The notes below the pieces were generated by a model. The model worked only from the letters and a program-made list of their open reading frames with translations, searched no databases and was not told the origin of the DNA. This document shows, piece by piece, positions 17,623-26,250 of a stretch of 64,000 nucleotides of DNA. The position numbers and the translations under genes are program-made. Source of the stretch: Pseudomonas frederiksbergensis (GTDB lineage: Bacteria; Pseudomonadota; Gammaproteobacteria; Pseudomonadales; Pseudomonadaceae); contig NZ_FNTF01000002.1 in the NCBI RefSeq assembly GCF_900105495.1, positions 2,765,501 through 2,829,500 of the forward strand, written 5' to 3'. Each line of letters opens with the position of its first letter. The first letter of the stretch is position 1.

Positions 17623-18468
17623 ATGGCTTTGACAGTAAACACCAACACTACTTCGCTGAACGTTCAGAAAAACCTGAACCGTGCTTCCGACGCTCTGTCG
17701 ACTTCGATGACCCGTCTTTCTTCCGGCCTGAAAATCAACAGCGCCAAAGACGACGCCGCCGGCCTGCAGATCGCTACTCGTATGAATTCGCAGATCCGTG
17801 GTCAGAACATGGCTATCAAAAACGCCAACGACGGTGTTTCGATCGCTCAGACCGCTGAAGGCGCTCTGCAAGAGTCGAGCAACATTCTGCAGCGTATGCG
17901 TGAAATCGCACTGCAATCGCGAAACGATTCCAACGGCACTGCTGACCGTACCGCTCTGGACAAAGAATACCAACAGTCGATCGCTGAACTGACCCGTATC
18001 GCTCAGTCGACCAACCTGAACGGTAAGGCACTGATCGACGGTTCTGCTGGTGCGATGGAGTTCCAGGTAGGTTCGAACACTACTTCCGACAACCAGATCA
18101 CTCTGACCCTGGCGACCAGCTTCGACGCCAGCGCCCTGGGCATGACCGGTACCGTTATCTCCGGTCTGGACAACACTTCCAACCACACCAACGTTGACGC
18201 TTCGATCTCGGCTATCGACGCTGCTCTGGCAAACATCAACGCCACCCGCGCTGACTTGGGTGCTGCTCAGAACCGTTTCTCGACTACCATTTCCAACCTG
18301 CAAAACATCAACGAAAACGCCAGTGCTGCACTGAGCCGCGTACAAGATACCGACTTCGCTGCTGAAACTGCACAGCTGACCAAGCAACAAACTCTGCAAC
18401 AAGCTTCCACCGCAGTTCTGGCTCAGGCCAACCAACTGCCATCCGCTGTACTGAAACTGCTTCAGTAA
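17623..18468 (+). CDS. fliC: Flagellin
   Basis: 281 residues, a short flagellin (many Pseudomonas flagellins are near 390-490). The N-terminal D0/D1 part (MALTVNTNTTSLNVQKNL, SSGLKINSAKDDAAGLQIA, DGVSIAQTAEGAL) and the C-terminal D1/D0 part (NFSTTISNLQ-like RFSTTISNLQNINEN, ending LPSAVLKLLQ) are complete. The variable centre is only about 50-60 residues, around residues 145-205, so outer D2/D3 domains are nearly absent. GAGGA lies seven bases before ATG. Exported by the flagellar type III system and, from the neighbouring genes, probably glycosylated on Ser/Thr of the centre. Confidence 0.98.
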   Translation: MALTVNTNTTSLNVQKNLNRASDALSTSMTRLSSGLKINSAKDDAAGLQIATRMNSQIRGQNMAIKNANDGVSIAQTAEGALQESSNILQRMREIALQSRNDSNGTADRTALDKEYQQSIAELTRIAQSTNLNGKALIDGSAGAMEFQVGSNTTSDNQITLTLATSFDASALGMTGTVISGLDNTSNHTNVDASISAIDAALANINATRADLGAAQNRFSTTISNLQNINENASAALSRVQDTDFAAETAQLTKQQTLQQASTAVLAQANQLPSAVLKLLQ

Positions 18469-18488
18469 TAGCCGGATGAGTTTTGGCG

Positions 18489-18521
18489 GGGGAGTGCGTA
18501 TACGTGCTCTCTCGCTTTTTC
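18489..18521 (+). terminator. Imperfect hairpin after fliC
   Basis: GAGTGCGTATACGTGCTC can fold on itself with two G-T pairs and is followed within five bases by CGCTTTTTC. It could end or attenuate the abundant fliC transcript before flaG. The stem is short, so confidence is low. Confidence 0.35.
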
Positions 18522-18540
18522 AGTTTAAGAGGTAATGGAC

Positions 18541-18909
18541 ATGGATATGAGCGTGAAGCTGAACTTGTCTTATCCTGCTGCGAAGCCGGCGACGACCGTT
18601 GCTGACAAGCCGGTGGAAAAGCCTCGAGCCGATGCCCTTGTGGTGGCGCCGGTCAAGGATGAACAAAAGCAAGACTCGGTATCCGAGCGGGACAAACTCA
18701 AGATGGCCGTTCAGGAAATTGAAAAGTTCGTTCAGTCGGTCAAGCGCAATCTGGAGTTCTCGATTGACGAGCCTTCAGGCAAAGTAATCGTCAAGGTTAT
18801 TGCCAGTGACTCGGGTGAGGTGGTTCGCCAAATCCCCAATGAAGAAGTCCTGCGGCTGGCCAATAGTTTGAATGATGCAAGCAGCCTGTTGTTCAGCGCG
18901 AAAGCCTGA
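18541..18909 (+). CDS. flaG: FlaG family protein
   Basis: About 122 residues. The C-terminal half has the FlaG core (NLEFSIDEPSGKVIVKVIAS, GEVVRQIPNEEVL), the N-terminal half is polar and low-complexity. FlaG sits between fliC and fliD in Pseudomonas; loss changes filament length in some species, but the mechanism is not settled. The ATG at 18541 is chosen because AGGT of AAGAGGT (18527-18533) lies seven bases before it; the first in-frame ATG at 18535 is too close. Confidence 0.9.
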   Translation: MDMSVKLNLSYPAAKPATTVADKPVEKPRADALVVAPVKDEQKQDSVSERDKLKMAVQEIEKFVQSVKRNLEFSIDEPSGKVIVKVIASDSGEVVRQIPNEEVLRLANSLNDASSLLFSAKA

Positions 18910-18913
18910 CAGC

Positions 18914-18928
18914 TGGCATGAATATTGT
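18914..18928 (+). promoter_or_regulatory. Weak sigma-54-like site before fliD
   Basis: TGGCATG-AATA-TTGT has the GG element in place, but GT instead of GC at the -12 position. The usual spacing holds. The fliD operon is known to be FleQ/sigma-54-related in P. aeruginosa, which supports the site only indirectly. Confidence 0.3.
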
Positions 18929-18991
18929 TGCTATGTTCTTTTGGACGTTGTAGTGGTCAAAAGACCGGCGACACACTGAAGGGAGATATGC

Positions 18992-20434
18992 ATGGCAAGT
19001 CCAATTCTACCGGGCACGGGTTTAGGCTCTGGCCTTGATACCGGTGCTATTGTCAAAGCCTTGGTCAATGCCGACAAAGCAGCCAAGCAGAACCAGATCG
19101 ACCGTCAGACGACCACCAACACCGCGCAGATTTCCGGTATCGGTAGCCTCAAAAGTGTCCTGGCGAACTTCCAGACTGCAATCAAGAATCTGGGCAATAC
19201 GCAAACTCCGCAATTCCTGGGTTACAACGCCACCTCTGCTGACGCGAAAGTATTGACCGCTGTAGCCAGCAACACGGCCGTCAACGGCACTTACGTGATC
19301 AAGGTCTCTAATCTTGCGACCTCGTCCAAAGTAGCTACCGCAGCCTTTGCTGGCGGTACCAGCAGTGCCATTGCGAGCGGCACGCTCAATATCACGCAAA
19401 ACGGCGTTTCCAGTTCTGTAACCATTCCGGCAGGCGCGACGTTACAGTCGGTTCGCGATGCGATTAACACCCAGCAGGGCGCCAACGGCTTCAGTGCCAA
19501 CATCGTGACCGACTCGTTTGGCTCGCGTCTGGTGATGGGGTCCACGGTGACCGGTGCCGGTTCCGATATCACCCTCAGCGGTATCGCGGGTCTGGAGATC
19601 AATGCCGGCCAGCAAATGGGTGCAACACCGACAGCTACTTCGGCGGGTGCCATCGGCGAATTCGCGGTGGACGCCAAGTTCACCGTGGATGGGCTCGCGC
19701 TGACCAGCAAAAGCAATAAGGTTGACGCGGCCATTTCCGGCTTGACCCTGAATCTGGTCGCCGGTGGTGATGCAACCACGACGGTAACGGTCGGCCCGAA
19801 CAGTGATGGTCTGAAAAAATCCATTCAAGCTTTCGTTGATGCTTATAACCAGGTTGTGACCAGTGTTAATGCGCTGACCAAGCCTTCCCTGGATGACGAC
19901 GGCAAACCGACCATTCCTGCTGCACTGACCGGTGACCCGTTGGCGCGTGGCATTCTGGCATCGATTCGTTCGCCGTTGGTCACTACCGGTGCGGGTGACA
20001 AACTTACTGTTCTGTCGCAATTGGGTATCACCACCAATCAGAAAACCGGTGCGCTGGATTTCGATAGCGCCAAGTTCACGACTGCGATGGACACCCAGAA
20101 GCTCGGTGGTGAGGTTCAGAAGCTGTTCCTGGGTGATCCGACGGCGACTGGCGATGCCGCCAAAGGCCTGTTGACGCGCATGAACGATGCAATTACCCCA
20201 TACACGGTCACTGGCAGTGAGGGTATCCTCGATGCCCGCTCGACCAACCTGGCCAAGGCCAAGTCGAATCTGGCCAACCAGCAGCTAGCTCTGGATCGCC
20301 GTATCGAGACGCTGACGGCCGTGCTGACCAAGAAGTACAACGACATGGATTCTCTGGTGGGCAAACTCAAGGCCACTGCCAGCAACATTACCTCGATGTT
20401 CGAGGCGATGAACGCGCAGAAAAACGCCTCATAG
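18992..20434 (+). CDS. fliD: Flagellar cap protein (hook-associated protein 2)
   Basis: 480 residues. N-terminal FliD domain begins MASPILPGTGLGSGLDTGAIVKALV; the C-terminal FliD domain includes LLTRMNDAITPYTVTGSEGILDAR and the coiled-coil end ALDRRIETLTAVLTKKYNDMD. It forms the pentameric or similar cap on which flagellin subunits fold at the filament tip. The middle (about residues 80-330) is Ala/Thr/Gly-rich as in other FliD proteins. GGAG precedes the ATG. A strong terminator follows directly. Confidence 0.96.
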   Translation: MASPILPGTGLGSGLDTGAIVKALVNADKAAKQNQIDRQTTTNTAQISGIGSLKSVLANFQTAIKNLGNTQTPQFLGYNATSADAKVLTAVASNTAVNGTYVIKVSNLATSSKVATAAFAGGTSSAIASGTLNITQNGVSSSVTIPAGATLQSVRDAINTQQGANGFSANIVTDSFGSRLVMGSTVTGAGSDITLSGIAGLEINAGQQMGATPTATSAGAIGEFAVDAKFTVDGLALTSKSNKVDAAISGLTLNLVAGGDATTTVTVGPNSDGLKKSIQAFVDAYNQVVTSVNALTKPSLDDDGKPTIPAALTGDPLARGILASIRSPLVTTGAGDKLTVLSQLGITTNQKTGALDFDSAKFTTAMDTQKLGGEVQKLFLGDPTATGDAAKGLLTRMNDAITPYTVTGSEGILDARSTNLAKAKSNLANQQLALDRRIETLTAVLTKKYNDMDSLVGKLKATASNITSMFEAMNAQKNAS

Positions 20435-20446
20435 TGCATAAACGCC

Positions 20447-20486
20447 AAAAGCCCGGCAGCGGATTCCGCTTGTCGGGCTTTTTTTT
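20447..20486 (+). terminator. Intrinsic terminator after fliD
   Basis: AAAAGCCCG pairs with CGGGCTTTT, extended by CAGCGG against CCGCTTG with one bulge, then a run of eight T. A strong Rho-independent terminator separating fliD from fliS. Confidence 0.9.
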
Positions 20487-20560
20487 GTTGGGTCTAAAGA
20501 ATTTTGACGCCGTGTCGATACACTGGTTATACGAATCACAGAGTTTTGATGAGGTACAGC

Positions 20561-20956
20561 ATGAACCCGATGTTAGCCCTTCGGCAGTACCAGAAGATTG
20601 GTGCTCAGGCCCAGACTTCCGAAGCCAGTCCCCATCGCCTGGTGCAAATGCTTATGGAAGGCGGTCTGGACCGCATCGCTCAGGCCAGGGGGGCCATGGA
20701 GCGCAAGGATATCCCCAATAAAGGCATTTTCATCGGCAAGGCGATCGGCATCATTGGCGGCTTGCGTGAAGGTCTGGACCTGGAGAATTCTGTCGAGTCC
20801 GTAGGTGAGTTGGACAAGCTGTACTCCTACATGATGAAGCGCCTGACGGAAGCCAACGTCAAAACCGATCCAAAAATTCTCGACGAAGTCGCCGATTTGC
20901 TTCGCACCGTCAAAGACGGCTGGGATGCTATCGCCGCGCCGGGTCCGCAGTTTTAA
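20561..20956 (+). CDS. fliS: Flagellin export chaperone FliS
   Basis: 131 residues, all-helical. Recognisable by the N-terminus MNPMLALRQYQKIGAQAQT, then SPHRLVQMLMEGGLDRIAQA and KGIFIGKAIGIIGGLREGLD. FliS binds the C-terminal helix of flagellin in the cytoplasm and keeps it from polymerising before export. The start at 20561 gives the family N-terminus; the longer frame from 20504 adds 19 non-family residues. Followed after ten bases by the FliT-like gene. Confidence 0.95.
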   Translation: MNPMLALRQYQKIGAQAQTSEASPHRLVQMLMEGGLDRIAQARGAMERKDIPNKGIFIGKAIGIIGGLREGLDLENSVESVGELDKLYSYMMKRLTEANVKTDPKILDEVADLLRTVKDGWDAIAAPGPQF

Positions 20957-20966
20957 GGAGATCACC

Positions 20967-21263
20967 ATGAGTCTTGTATTGCAGCGAATCGAACAAACCC
21001 GTGAAGGCCTGGTCGGTGCTTTGGCCGAGCGTAACTGGGAAGCCATTGGTGAGTTGGACCTGGCTTGCCGTTCCTGCATGGAAGACGTCTTGAGTGAAGC
21101 TTCGGTGGACGAGGCCGCGTTACGCGACAATCTTGAGGAGTTGTTGGGGGTGTATAAACAGCTTCTTGAGGCGGCTACGGGGGAGCGGCAAGCGATAGTT
21201 GATGAGATGTCGCAGATCCACCAAGCACAGAGCGCGGCAAAGGTTTACCATCTGTTCGGTTAA
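20967..21263 (+). CDS. FliT-like flagellar chaperone (fleP position)
   Basis: 98 residues, helical, acidic, with ERNWEAIGELDLACRSCME near the N-terminus. Position after fliS matches the small gene of P. aeruginosa (PA1096, called fleP) and the FliT slot of enterobacteria. FliT proteins bind FliD and sometimes the master regulator; whether this one does is not shown by sequence. AAGGAG lies seven bases before the ATG, so it is co-translated with fliS. Identity rests mostly on position and size. Confidence 0.78.
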   Translation: MSLVLQRIEQTREGLVGALAERNWEAIGELDLACRSCMEDVLSEASVDEAALRDNLEELLGVYKQLLEAATGERQAIVDEMSQIHQAQSAAKVYHLFG

Positions 21264-21317
21264 AAACCCCGGTTAATCCAAACATAGTGCGCCATAAATT
21301 TGACTGTGCACGGTTTT

Positions 21318-21346
21318 TTGACTTAACTAGTGGCTGCTACCAGATT
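21318..21346 (+). promoter_or_regulatory. Possible sigma-70 promoter of fleQ
   Basis: TTGACT at 21318-21323, a 17-base spacer and CAGATT at 21341-21346. The -35 is good, the -10 is poor. In P. aeruginosa fleQ is sigma-70-driven and repressed by Vfr; no clear Vfr/CRP palindrome was seen here. Confidence 0.3.
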
Positions 21347-21434
21347 TCAGGCGTCTACAGGCATAACGTGTCTGCAAGCGTCTAGCTTGCCCCCTCATTT
21401 TGGGCATTGAGTTGACTAGGGAAGTTGCTATTGC

Positions 21435-22910
21435 ATGTGGCGTGAAACCAAAATTCTGCTGATTGATGACGATAGCGTCCGCCGCCGCGACCTGGCGGTG
21501 ATTTTAAATTTTCTTGGCGAAGAAAATTTACCCTGCGGTAGCCATGACTGGCAGCAGGCTGTCGGCTCATTGTCATCAAGTCGTGAAGTAATCTGTGTCC
21601 TCATCGGGACGGTCAATGCTCCTGGTGCACTTGTGGGCTTGCTAAAGACACTCTCAACCTGGGATGAGTTCCTTCCGGTTTTGTTAATGGGCGATAATTC
21701 TTCCGTTGACTTGCCTGAAGACCAGCGTCGCCGAGTGCTTTCGACCCTCGAAATGCCACCCAGCTACAGCAAATTGCTCGACTCCCTGCACCGTGCCCAG
21801 GTCTATCGCGAGATGTACGACCAGGCCCGCGAGCGCGGCCGTCACCGTGAGCCCAATCTTTTCCGCAGTCTTGTCGGCACCAGTCGGGCGATTCAACACG
21901 TCCGTCAGATGATGCAGCAAGTCGCCGACACCGACGCCAGTGTGCTGATCCTCGGTGAGTCCGGGACCGGCAAGGAAGTGGTCGCGCGTAACCTGCACTA
22001 TCACTCCAAGCGTCGTGACGCGCCGTTCGTGCCGGTCAACTGCGGGGCGATCCCGGCCGAATTGCTGGAAAGCGAACTGTTTGGCCACGAGAAGGGTGCC
22101 TTCACCGGGGCAATCACCAGCCGCGCCGGGCGTTTTGAGCTGGCCAATGGCGGCACGCTGTTCCTCGATGAAATCGGCGACATGCCGCTGCCGATGCAGG
22201 TCAAGTTGCTGCGCGTATTGCAGGAGCGCACCTTCGAGCGCGTGGGCAGCAACAAGACCCAGAGCGTCGATGTGAGGATCATCGCGGCAACCCACAAGAA
22301 TCTCGAAAGCATGATCGAGGTCGGTAGCTTCCGCGAAGACTTGTACTACCGCCTGAACGTGTTCCCGATCGAAATGGCGCCTCTGCGCGAGCGTGTCGAA
22401 GACATTCCGCTGCTGATGAACGAGTTGATCTCGCGCATGGAACACGAGAAGCGTGGTTCGATCCGTTTCAACTCGGCAGCGATCATGTCGCTGTGCCGCC
22501 ACGGCTGGCCGGGCAACGTCCGTGAACTCGCCAACCTGGTGGAACGCATGGCGATCATGCATCCGTATGGGGTGATCGGCGTGGTCGAGTTGCCGAAGAA
22601 ATTCCGCTATGTCGACGACGAAGATGAGCAACTGGTCGACAGCTTTCGCAGCGATCTTGAAGAGCGCGTGGCCATCAACGGTCATACTCCGGACTTCTCT
22701 GCAGGCGCCATGCTGCCGCCGGAAGGTCTGGACCTGAAGGACTACCTCGGTGGTCTGGAGCAAGGGCTGATTCAGCAGGCGTTGGATGATGCCAATGGCA
22801 TTGTGGCGCGCGCGGCAGAGCGGCTGCGTATTCGTCGCACCACACTAGTGGAAAAGATGCGCAAGTACGGTATGAGCCGTCGTGACGGTGATGAACAGGC
22901 GGATGATTGA
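21435..22910 (+). CDS. fleQ: Master flagellar regulator FleQ (sigma-54 activator)
   Basis: 491 residues. N-terminal receiver-like domain ([15 protein letters not shown]) lacks the phosphate-accepting Asp: the strand-3 region reads [13 protein letters not shown]. The AAA+ domain has Walker A GESGTGKE (about 174-181), the sigma-54 loop GAFTGA (about 221) and Walker [14 protein letters not shown]-terminal Fis-type helix-turn-helix ([20 protein letters not shown]) ends it. FleQ activates class II flagellar genes with sigma-54 and, as known in P. aeruginosa, binds c-di-GMP and FleN. The sigma-54 sites listed in this window are its likely targets. Confidence 0.97.
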   Translation: MWRETKILLIDDDSVRRRDLAVILNFLGEENLPCGSHDWQQAVGSLSSSREVICVLIGTVNAPGALVGLLKTLSTWDEFLPVLLMGDNSSVDLPEDQRRRVLSTLEMPPSYSKLLDSLHRAQVYREMYDQARERGRHREPNLFRSLVGTSRAIQHVRQMMQQVADTDASVLILGESGTGKEVVARNLHYHSKRRDAPFVPVNCGAIPAELLESELFGHEKGAFTGAITSRAGRFELANGGTLFLDEIGDMPLPMQVKLLRVLQERTFERVGSNKTQSVDVRIIAATHKNLESMIEVGSFREDLYYRLNVFPIEMAPLRERVEDIPLLMNELISRMEHEKRGSIRFNSAAIMSLCRHGWPGNVRELANLVERMAIMHPYGVIGVVELPKKFRYVDDEDEQLVDSFRSDLEERVAINGHTPDFSAGAMLPPEGLDLKDYLGGLEQGLIQQALDDANGIVARAAERLRIRRTTLVEKMRKYGMSRRDGDEQADD

Positions 22911-22921
22911 CGCCTGTTTTT
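22894..22921 (+). terminator. Terminator hairpin overlapping the fleQ stop
   Basis: AACAGGCG (22894-22901) pairs with CGCCTGTT (22911-22918), followed by TTT. The loop contains the fleQ stop codon, so a translating ribosome at the end of fleQ would cover the left arm. Confidence 0.5.
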
Positions 22922-22951
22922 CAAGTCCTTCATTTGTAGGCGGTTTTTTTT

Positions 22952-22967
22952 AGGCACGGGTATTGCT
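22952..22967 (+). promoter_or_regulatory. Sigma-54 promoter of fleSR
   Basis: AGGCACG-GGTA-TTGCT; the GG and GC elements have the correct 12-base offset and only the first base departs from TGGCACG-N4-TTGCW. It lies 53 bases before fleS. FleQ/sigma-54 control of fleSR is known in P. aeruginosa. Confidence 0.85.
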
Positions 22968-23020
22968 ACATCCCTCGCAACGTTCCGTTTCACTGACGGT
23001 CAGCCAAGCGAGAGAGCCCG

Positions 23021-24244
23021 ATGCCCCAAGCCGCCCAGATGTCTTCTGTCCCTGATGCTCCGGGACAACCGTCGTCCGTAGAGCAGGCGAGCCGGCTTGG
23101 CCTTGAGCAGGCGTTTGCACTGTTCAGCCAGATGTCGAGCCAATTGACCGATTCCTACAGCATGCTCGAAGCCCGGGTCACCGAGCTCAAGGGTGAGCTG
23201 GCGGTGGTCAGTGCCCAGCGCATGCAGGAGCTGGCGGAAAAAGAACGCCTGGCCAACCGGCTGCAAAACCTCCTTGATCTGTTGCCCGGCGGCGTCATTG
23301 TCATCGACGCCCAAGGCATCGTGCGCGAAGCCAACCCCGCTGCCTGCGAGCTGCTCGGTCTGCCCCTTGAAGGCGAACTGTGGCGTCATGTCATTGCCCG
23401 CTGCTTTGCGCCCCGTGAAGACGACGGTCACGAAATCTCGCTCAAGGACGGTCGGCGTTTGTCGATCTCCACTCGCTCGCTGGATGCCGAGCCCGGGCAG
23501 TTGGTGTTGCTCAACGACTTGACTGAAACCCGTCATCTGCAAGATCAGCTGGCCCGCCACGAACGTCTGTCGTCGCTCGGTCGCATGGTCGCGTCCTTGG
23601 CTCATCAGATTCGTACTCCCTTGTCCGCCGCCTTGCTCTACGCCAGTCATCTGACTGAGCAGGCGTTGCCGGTCGAGACCCAGCAACGTTTTGCCGGGCG
23701 CCTGAAAGAGCGCTTGCACGAACTGGAACATCAAGTTCGCGACATGCTGGTGTTTGCACGCGGCGAGCTACCGCTGACCGATCGCGTCACGCCTAATATG
23801 CTGATGCAGTCGCTACAGGCGGCCGCATTGACCCATGTCCAGGATCTGCCGATTCGCTGGCAATGCGACAGTCATTCGGGCGAGTTGCTGTGCAATCGCG
23901 ACACGCTGGTCGGGGCGATCCTGAACCTGATCGAGAACGCCATCCAGGCCAGCGCCGGCGATGTGCGTTTGAAAGTCCATTTCTATACCCGTGACAACAA
24001 CCTGCGTGTCGCGGTCAGCGATAGCGGTAGTGGCATCGATACGAAGGTGCTGGCGCGTCTGGGTGAACCCTTCTTTACCACTAAAACCACCGGAACCGGC
24101 CTCGGCCTGACCGTGGTCAAGGCAGTGACGCGTGCTCATCAAGGACAATTGCAGCTGCACTCGCGGCTCGGTCGCGGCACGTGTGCGCAGGTGATCCTGC
24201 CACTTTTTTCGGGTGAAAAGCCCAGCGCTCAGGGCGCGGAGTGA
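23021..24244 (+). CDS. fleS: Flagellar sensor histidine kinase FleS
   Basis: 407 residues, no membrane segment, so a soluble kinase. After a helical N-terminus with a coiled-coil (ELKGELAVVSAQRMQELAEK) comes a PAS domain (LLDLLPGGVIVIDAQGIVREAN, about 85-165). The phosphorylation site is His195 in LAHQIRTPLSAALLY. The ATPase domain shows NLIENAIQAS, DSGSGID and TGTGLGLTVV. It phosphorylates FleR for class III (hook and basal-body completion) genes. The stop overlaps a GTG of fleR (GTGA). Confidence 0.96.
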   Translation: MPQAAQMSSVPDAPGQPSSVEQASRLGLEQAFALFSQMSSQLTDSYSMLEARVTELKGELAVVSAQRMQELAEKERLANRLQNLLDLLPGGVIVIDAQGIVREANPAACELLGLPLEGELWRHVIARCFAPREDDGHEISLKDGRRLSISTRSLDAEPGQLVLLNDLTETRHLQDQLARHERLSSLGRMVASLAHQIRTPLSAALLYASHLTEQALPVETQQRFAGRLKERLHELEHQVRDMLVFARGELPLTDRVTPNMLMQSLQAAALTHVQDLPIRWQCDSHSGELLCNRDTLVGAILNLIENAIQASAGDVRLKVHFYTRDNNLRVAVSDSGSGIDTKVLARLGEPFFTTKTTGTGLGLTVVKAVTRAHQGQLQLHSRLGRGTCAQVILPLFSGEKPSAQGAE

Positions 24245-24249
24245 AGGAC

Positions 24250-25635
24250 ATGGCAATCAAGGTTTTACTGGTCGAGGATGACCGCGCGCTACGCGAAGCA
24301 CTGGCCGATACGCTGTTGCTCGCCGGTCACGATTTCAAAGCTGTCGGCTCGGCGGAAGAGGCGCTGGTAGCGGTTGGTGCCGAGGCGTTCAACCTGGTGC
24401 TGAGCGACGTCAACATGCCGGGCATGGACGGCCATCAACTGCTCGGATTGCTGCGCACTCGTCAGCCGCAGCTGCCGGTGTTGCTGATGACCGCTCACGG
24501 TGCTGTCGAGCGGGCGGTCGATGCCATGCGTCAGGGCGCGGCGGATTATCTGGTCAAGCCATTCGAGCCCAAAGCCTTGCTCGATCTGGTGGCGCGGCAT
24601 GCGCTGGGCAGCCTCGGGGCGACCGAAGGCGAAGGGCCTGTAGCGTTCGAGCCGGCCAGTGCGCAATTGCTGGAATTGGCCGCACGGGTGGCGCGCAGTG
24701 ATTCCACGGTGTTGATCTCCGGCGAGTCTGGAACCGGCAAGGAAGTGCTGGCGCGTTACATTCATCAGCACTCTCACCGCGCCAGTCAGCCGTTCATTGC
24801 AATCAACTGTGCAGCGATCCCGGACAACATGCTCGAAGCCACCTTGTTCGGTCACGAAAAGGGTTCGTTCACTGGCGCCATCGCAGCGCAGGCCGGCAAG
24901 TTCGAGCAGGCGGATGGCGGCACGATCCTGCTCGATGAAATCTCCGAAATGCCCCTGGGTCTGCAGGCCAAGTTGCTGCGGGTATTGCAGGAGCGCGAAG
25001 TCGAACGAGTCGGCGCACGCAAGCCGATCACGCTGGACATTCGAGTGGTCGCCACCACCAACCGAGACTTGGCCGGTGAAGTGGCTGCGGGGCGTTTTCG
25101 GGAAGACCTTTACTATCGCCTGTCGGTTTTCCCACTGGCCTGGCGTCCGTTGCGTGAACGAACCGCCGACATCCTGCCATTGGCCGAGCGCCTTCTGGCC
25201 AAGTACGTCAATAAAATGAAGCATGCCGCGGCAAAGCTGTCGCCCGAGGCCGAGGCGTGTCTGATCGGTTATCCATGGCCGGGGAATGTGCGTGAGCTGG
25301 ACAACGCGATTCAGCGGGCGCTAATCCTGCAGCAGGGCGGATTGATTCAGCCTGAGGATTTCTGTCTGGCCGGGCCTGTGGCGTGCGCGCCGTTGCCGAC
25401 ATTGGCGCCCATGCCTGTGCGCGCAGTCGAAGTCGACGCCGAATCGGCGGGCGCCCTCGGCGATGACCTGCGGCGCCGTGAATTCCAGATGATCATCGAC
25501 ACCTTGCGCGCTGAGCGCGGCCGCCGCAAAGAGGCCGCCGAGCGCTTGGGCATCAGCCCGCGCACCCTGCGCTACAAGCTGGCGCAAATGCGCGACGCCG
25601 GAATGGACGTGGAAGCGTACCTGTTCGCCACCTGA
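24250..25635 (+). CDS. fleR: Sigma-54-dependent response regulator FleR
   Basis: 461 residues. The receiver has the acidic pair EDD and the phosphorylated Asp53 in LVLSDVNMPGMDG, with the conserved Lys in YLVKPFEP. The AAA+ domain has [14 protein letters not shown] (a Ser variant of GAFTGA) and GGTILLDEISEM; the end carries a Fis-type helix-turn-helix (RRKEAAERLGISPRTLRYKL). ATG 24250 is preferred, with GGAG eight bases upstream at 24238-24241; a GTG at 24241 overlapping the fleS stop would add three residues. Partner of FleS. Confidence 0.96.
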   Translation: MAIKVLLVEDDRALREALADTLLLAGHDFKAVGSAEEALVAVGAEAFNLVLSDVNMPGMDGHQLLGLLRTRQPQLPVLLMTAHGAVERAVDAMRQGAADYLVKPFEPKALLDLVARHALGSLGATEGEGPVAFEPASAQLLELAARVARSDSTVLISGESGTGKEVLARYIHQHSHRASQPFIAINCAAIPDNMLEATLFGHEKGSFTGAIAAQAGKFEQADGGTILLDEISEMPLGLQAKLLRVLQEREVERVGARKPITLDIRVVATTNRDLAGEVAAGRFREDLYYRLSVFPLAWRPLRERTADILPLAERLLAKYVNKMKHAAAKLSPEAEACLIGYPWPGNVRELDNAIQRALILQQGGLIQPEDFCLAGPVACAPLPTLAPMPVRAVEVDAESAGALGDDLRRREFQMIIDTLRAERGRRKEAAERLGISPRTLRYKLAQMRDAGMDVEAYLFAT

Positions 25636-25645
25636 TCCGATTTGG

Positions 25646-25775
25646 GTAGCAGCTGGCGAAGCCTGCGTCCGGCTGCGCAGCAGTCGTGAAATCATCCCGC
25701 GCGGTGTTTCAGAAAGACCGCATGTTCAGGTTTACGACTGCTGCGCAGCCGGACGCAGGCTTCGCCAGCTGCTAC
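25646..25775. repeat. REP doublet (REPIN-like), 42-base perfect inverted repeat
   Basis: Arms 25646-25687 and 25734-25775 are exact reverse complements, separated by 46 bases. The arm contains GCTGGCGAAGCCTGCGTCC. It fills the gap between fleR and fliE. In fluorescent pseudomonads such elements are REPINs, extragenic repeats moved by RAYT transposases; family membership is inferred from form. It can also act as a transcription block between the two operons. Confidence 0.9.
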
Positions 25776-25829
25776 AGATTGCATGACGACTTGAAAAGTC
25801 TGGGCTTTTGTTTGGAGCGGCCACGGAGC

Positions 25830-25845
25830 TGGCACCCTTGTTGCT
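25830..25845 (+). promoter_or_regulatory. Sigma-54 promoter of the fliE operon
   Basis: TGGCACC-CTTG-TTGCT: a nearly perfect -24/-12 box with the GG and GC elements at the right distance, 61 bases before fliE. Expected target of FleQ. Confidence 0.9.
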
Positions 25846-25906
25846 AACACCTCACTACCCGCCGAGTGAGTGTCAAAAAATTGCGGGTCGCCAGAGAGAG
25901 TAGACC

Positions 25907-26236
25907 ATGAGCCAAGGTATTGAATTTAATCGATTGATGTTGGACATGCGGTCCATGCAAATGGATGCCATGTCTGCGTCGAAATCGACTGCCGCTGTTC
26001 CTCAAATGAGTGGCAGCAGCTTTTCCGACATGCTCGGTCAGGCCGTCAATAAAGTGAACGACACCCAACAGGCGTCCAGTCAGTTGGCCAGTGCCTTCGA
26101 GATCGGCAAGAGCGGCGTCGACCTGACGGACGTGATGATTTCCTCGCAGAAGGCCAGCGTGTCTTTTCAAGCGTTGACCCAAGTACGCAACAAGCTGGTT
26201 CAGGCATACCAAGACATCATGCAGATGCCGGTTTAA
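25907..26236 (+). CDS. fliE: MS-ring/rod junction protein FliE
   Basis: 109 residues. Typical FliE features are the central [25 protein letters not shown] and the conserved end [39 protein letters not shown]. It joins the MS ring to the rod and is one of the first rod proteins exported. First gene of the fliE-fliJ operon, behind a sigma-54 promoter; fliF starts 14 bases later. Confidence 0.97.
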   Translation: MSQGIEFNRLMLDMRSMQMDAMSASKSTAAVPQMSGSSFSDMLGQAVNKVNDTQQASSQLASAFEIGKSGVDLTDVMISSQKASVSFQALTQVRNKLVQAYQDIMQMPV

Positions 26237-26250
26237 GGACGATTTGAGTC

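Noticed and set aside
25646-25775. Inverted repeats as a possible CRISPR array
   Set aside because: Only two copies in opposite orientation and no regular spacers; these are REP doublets.
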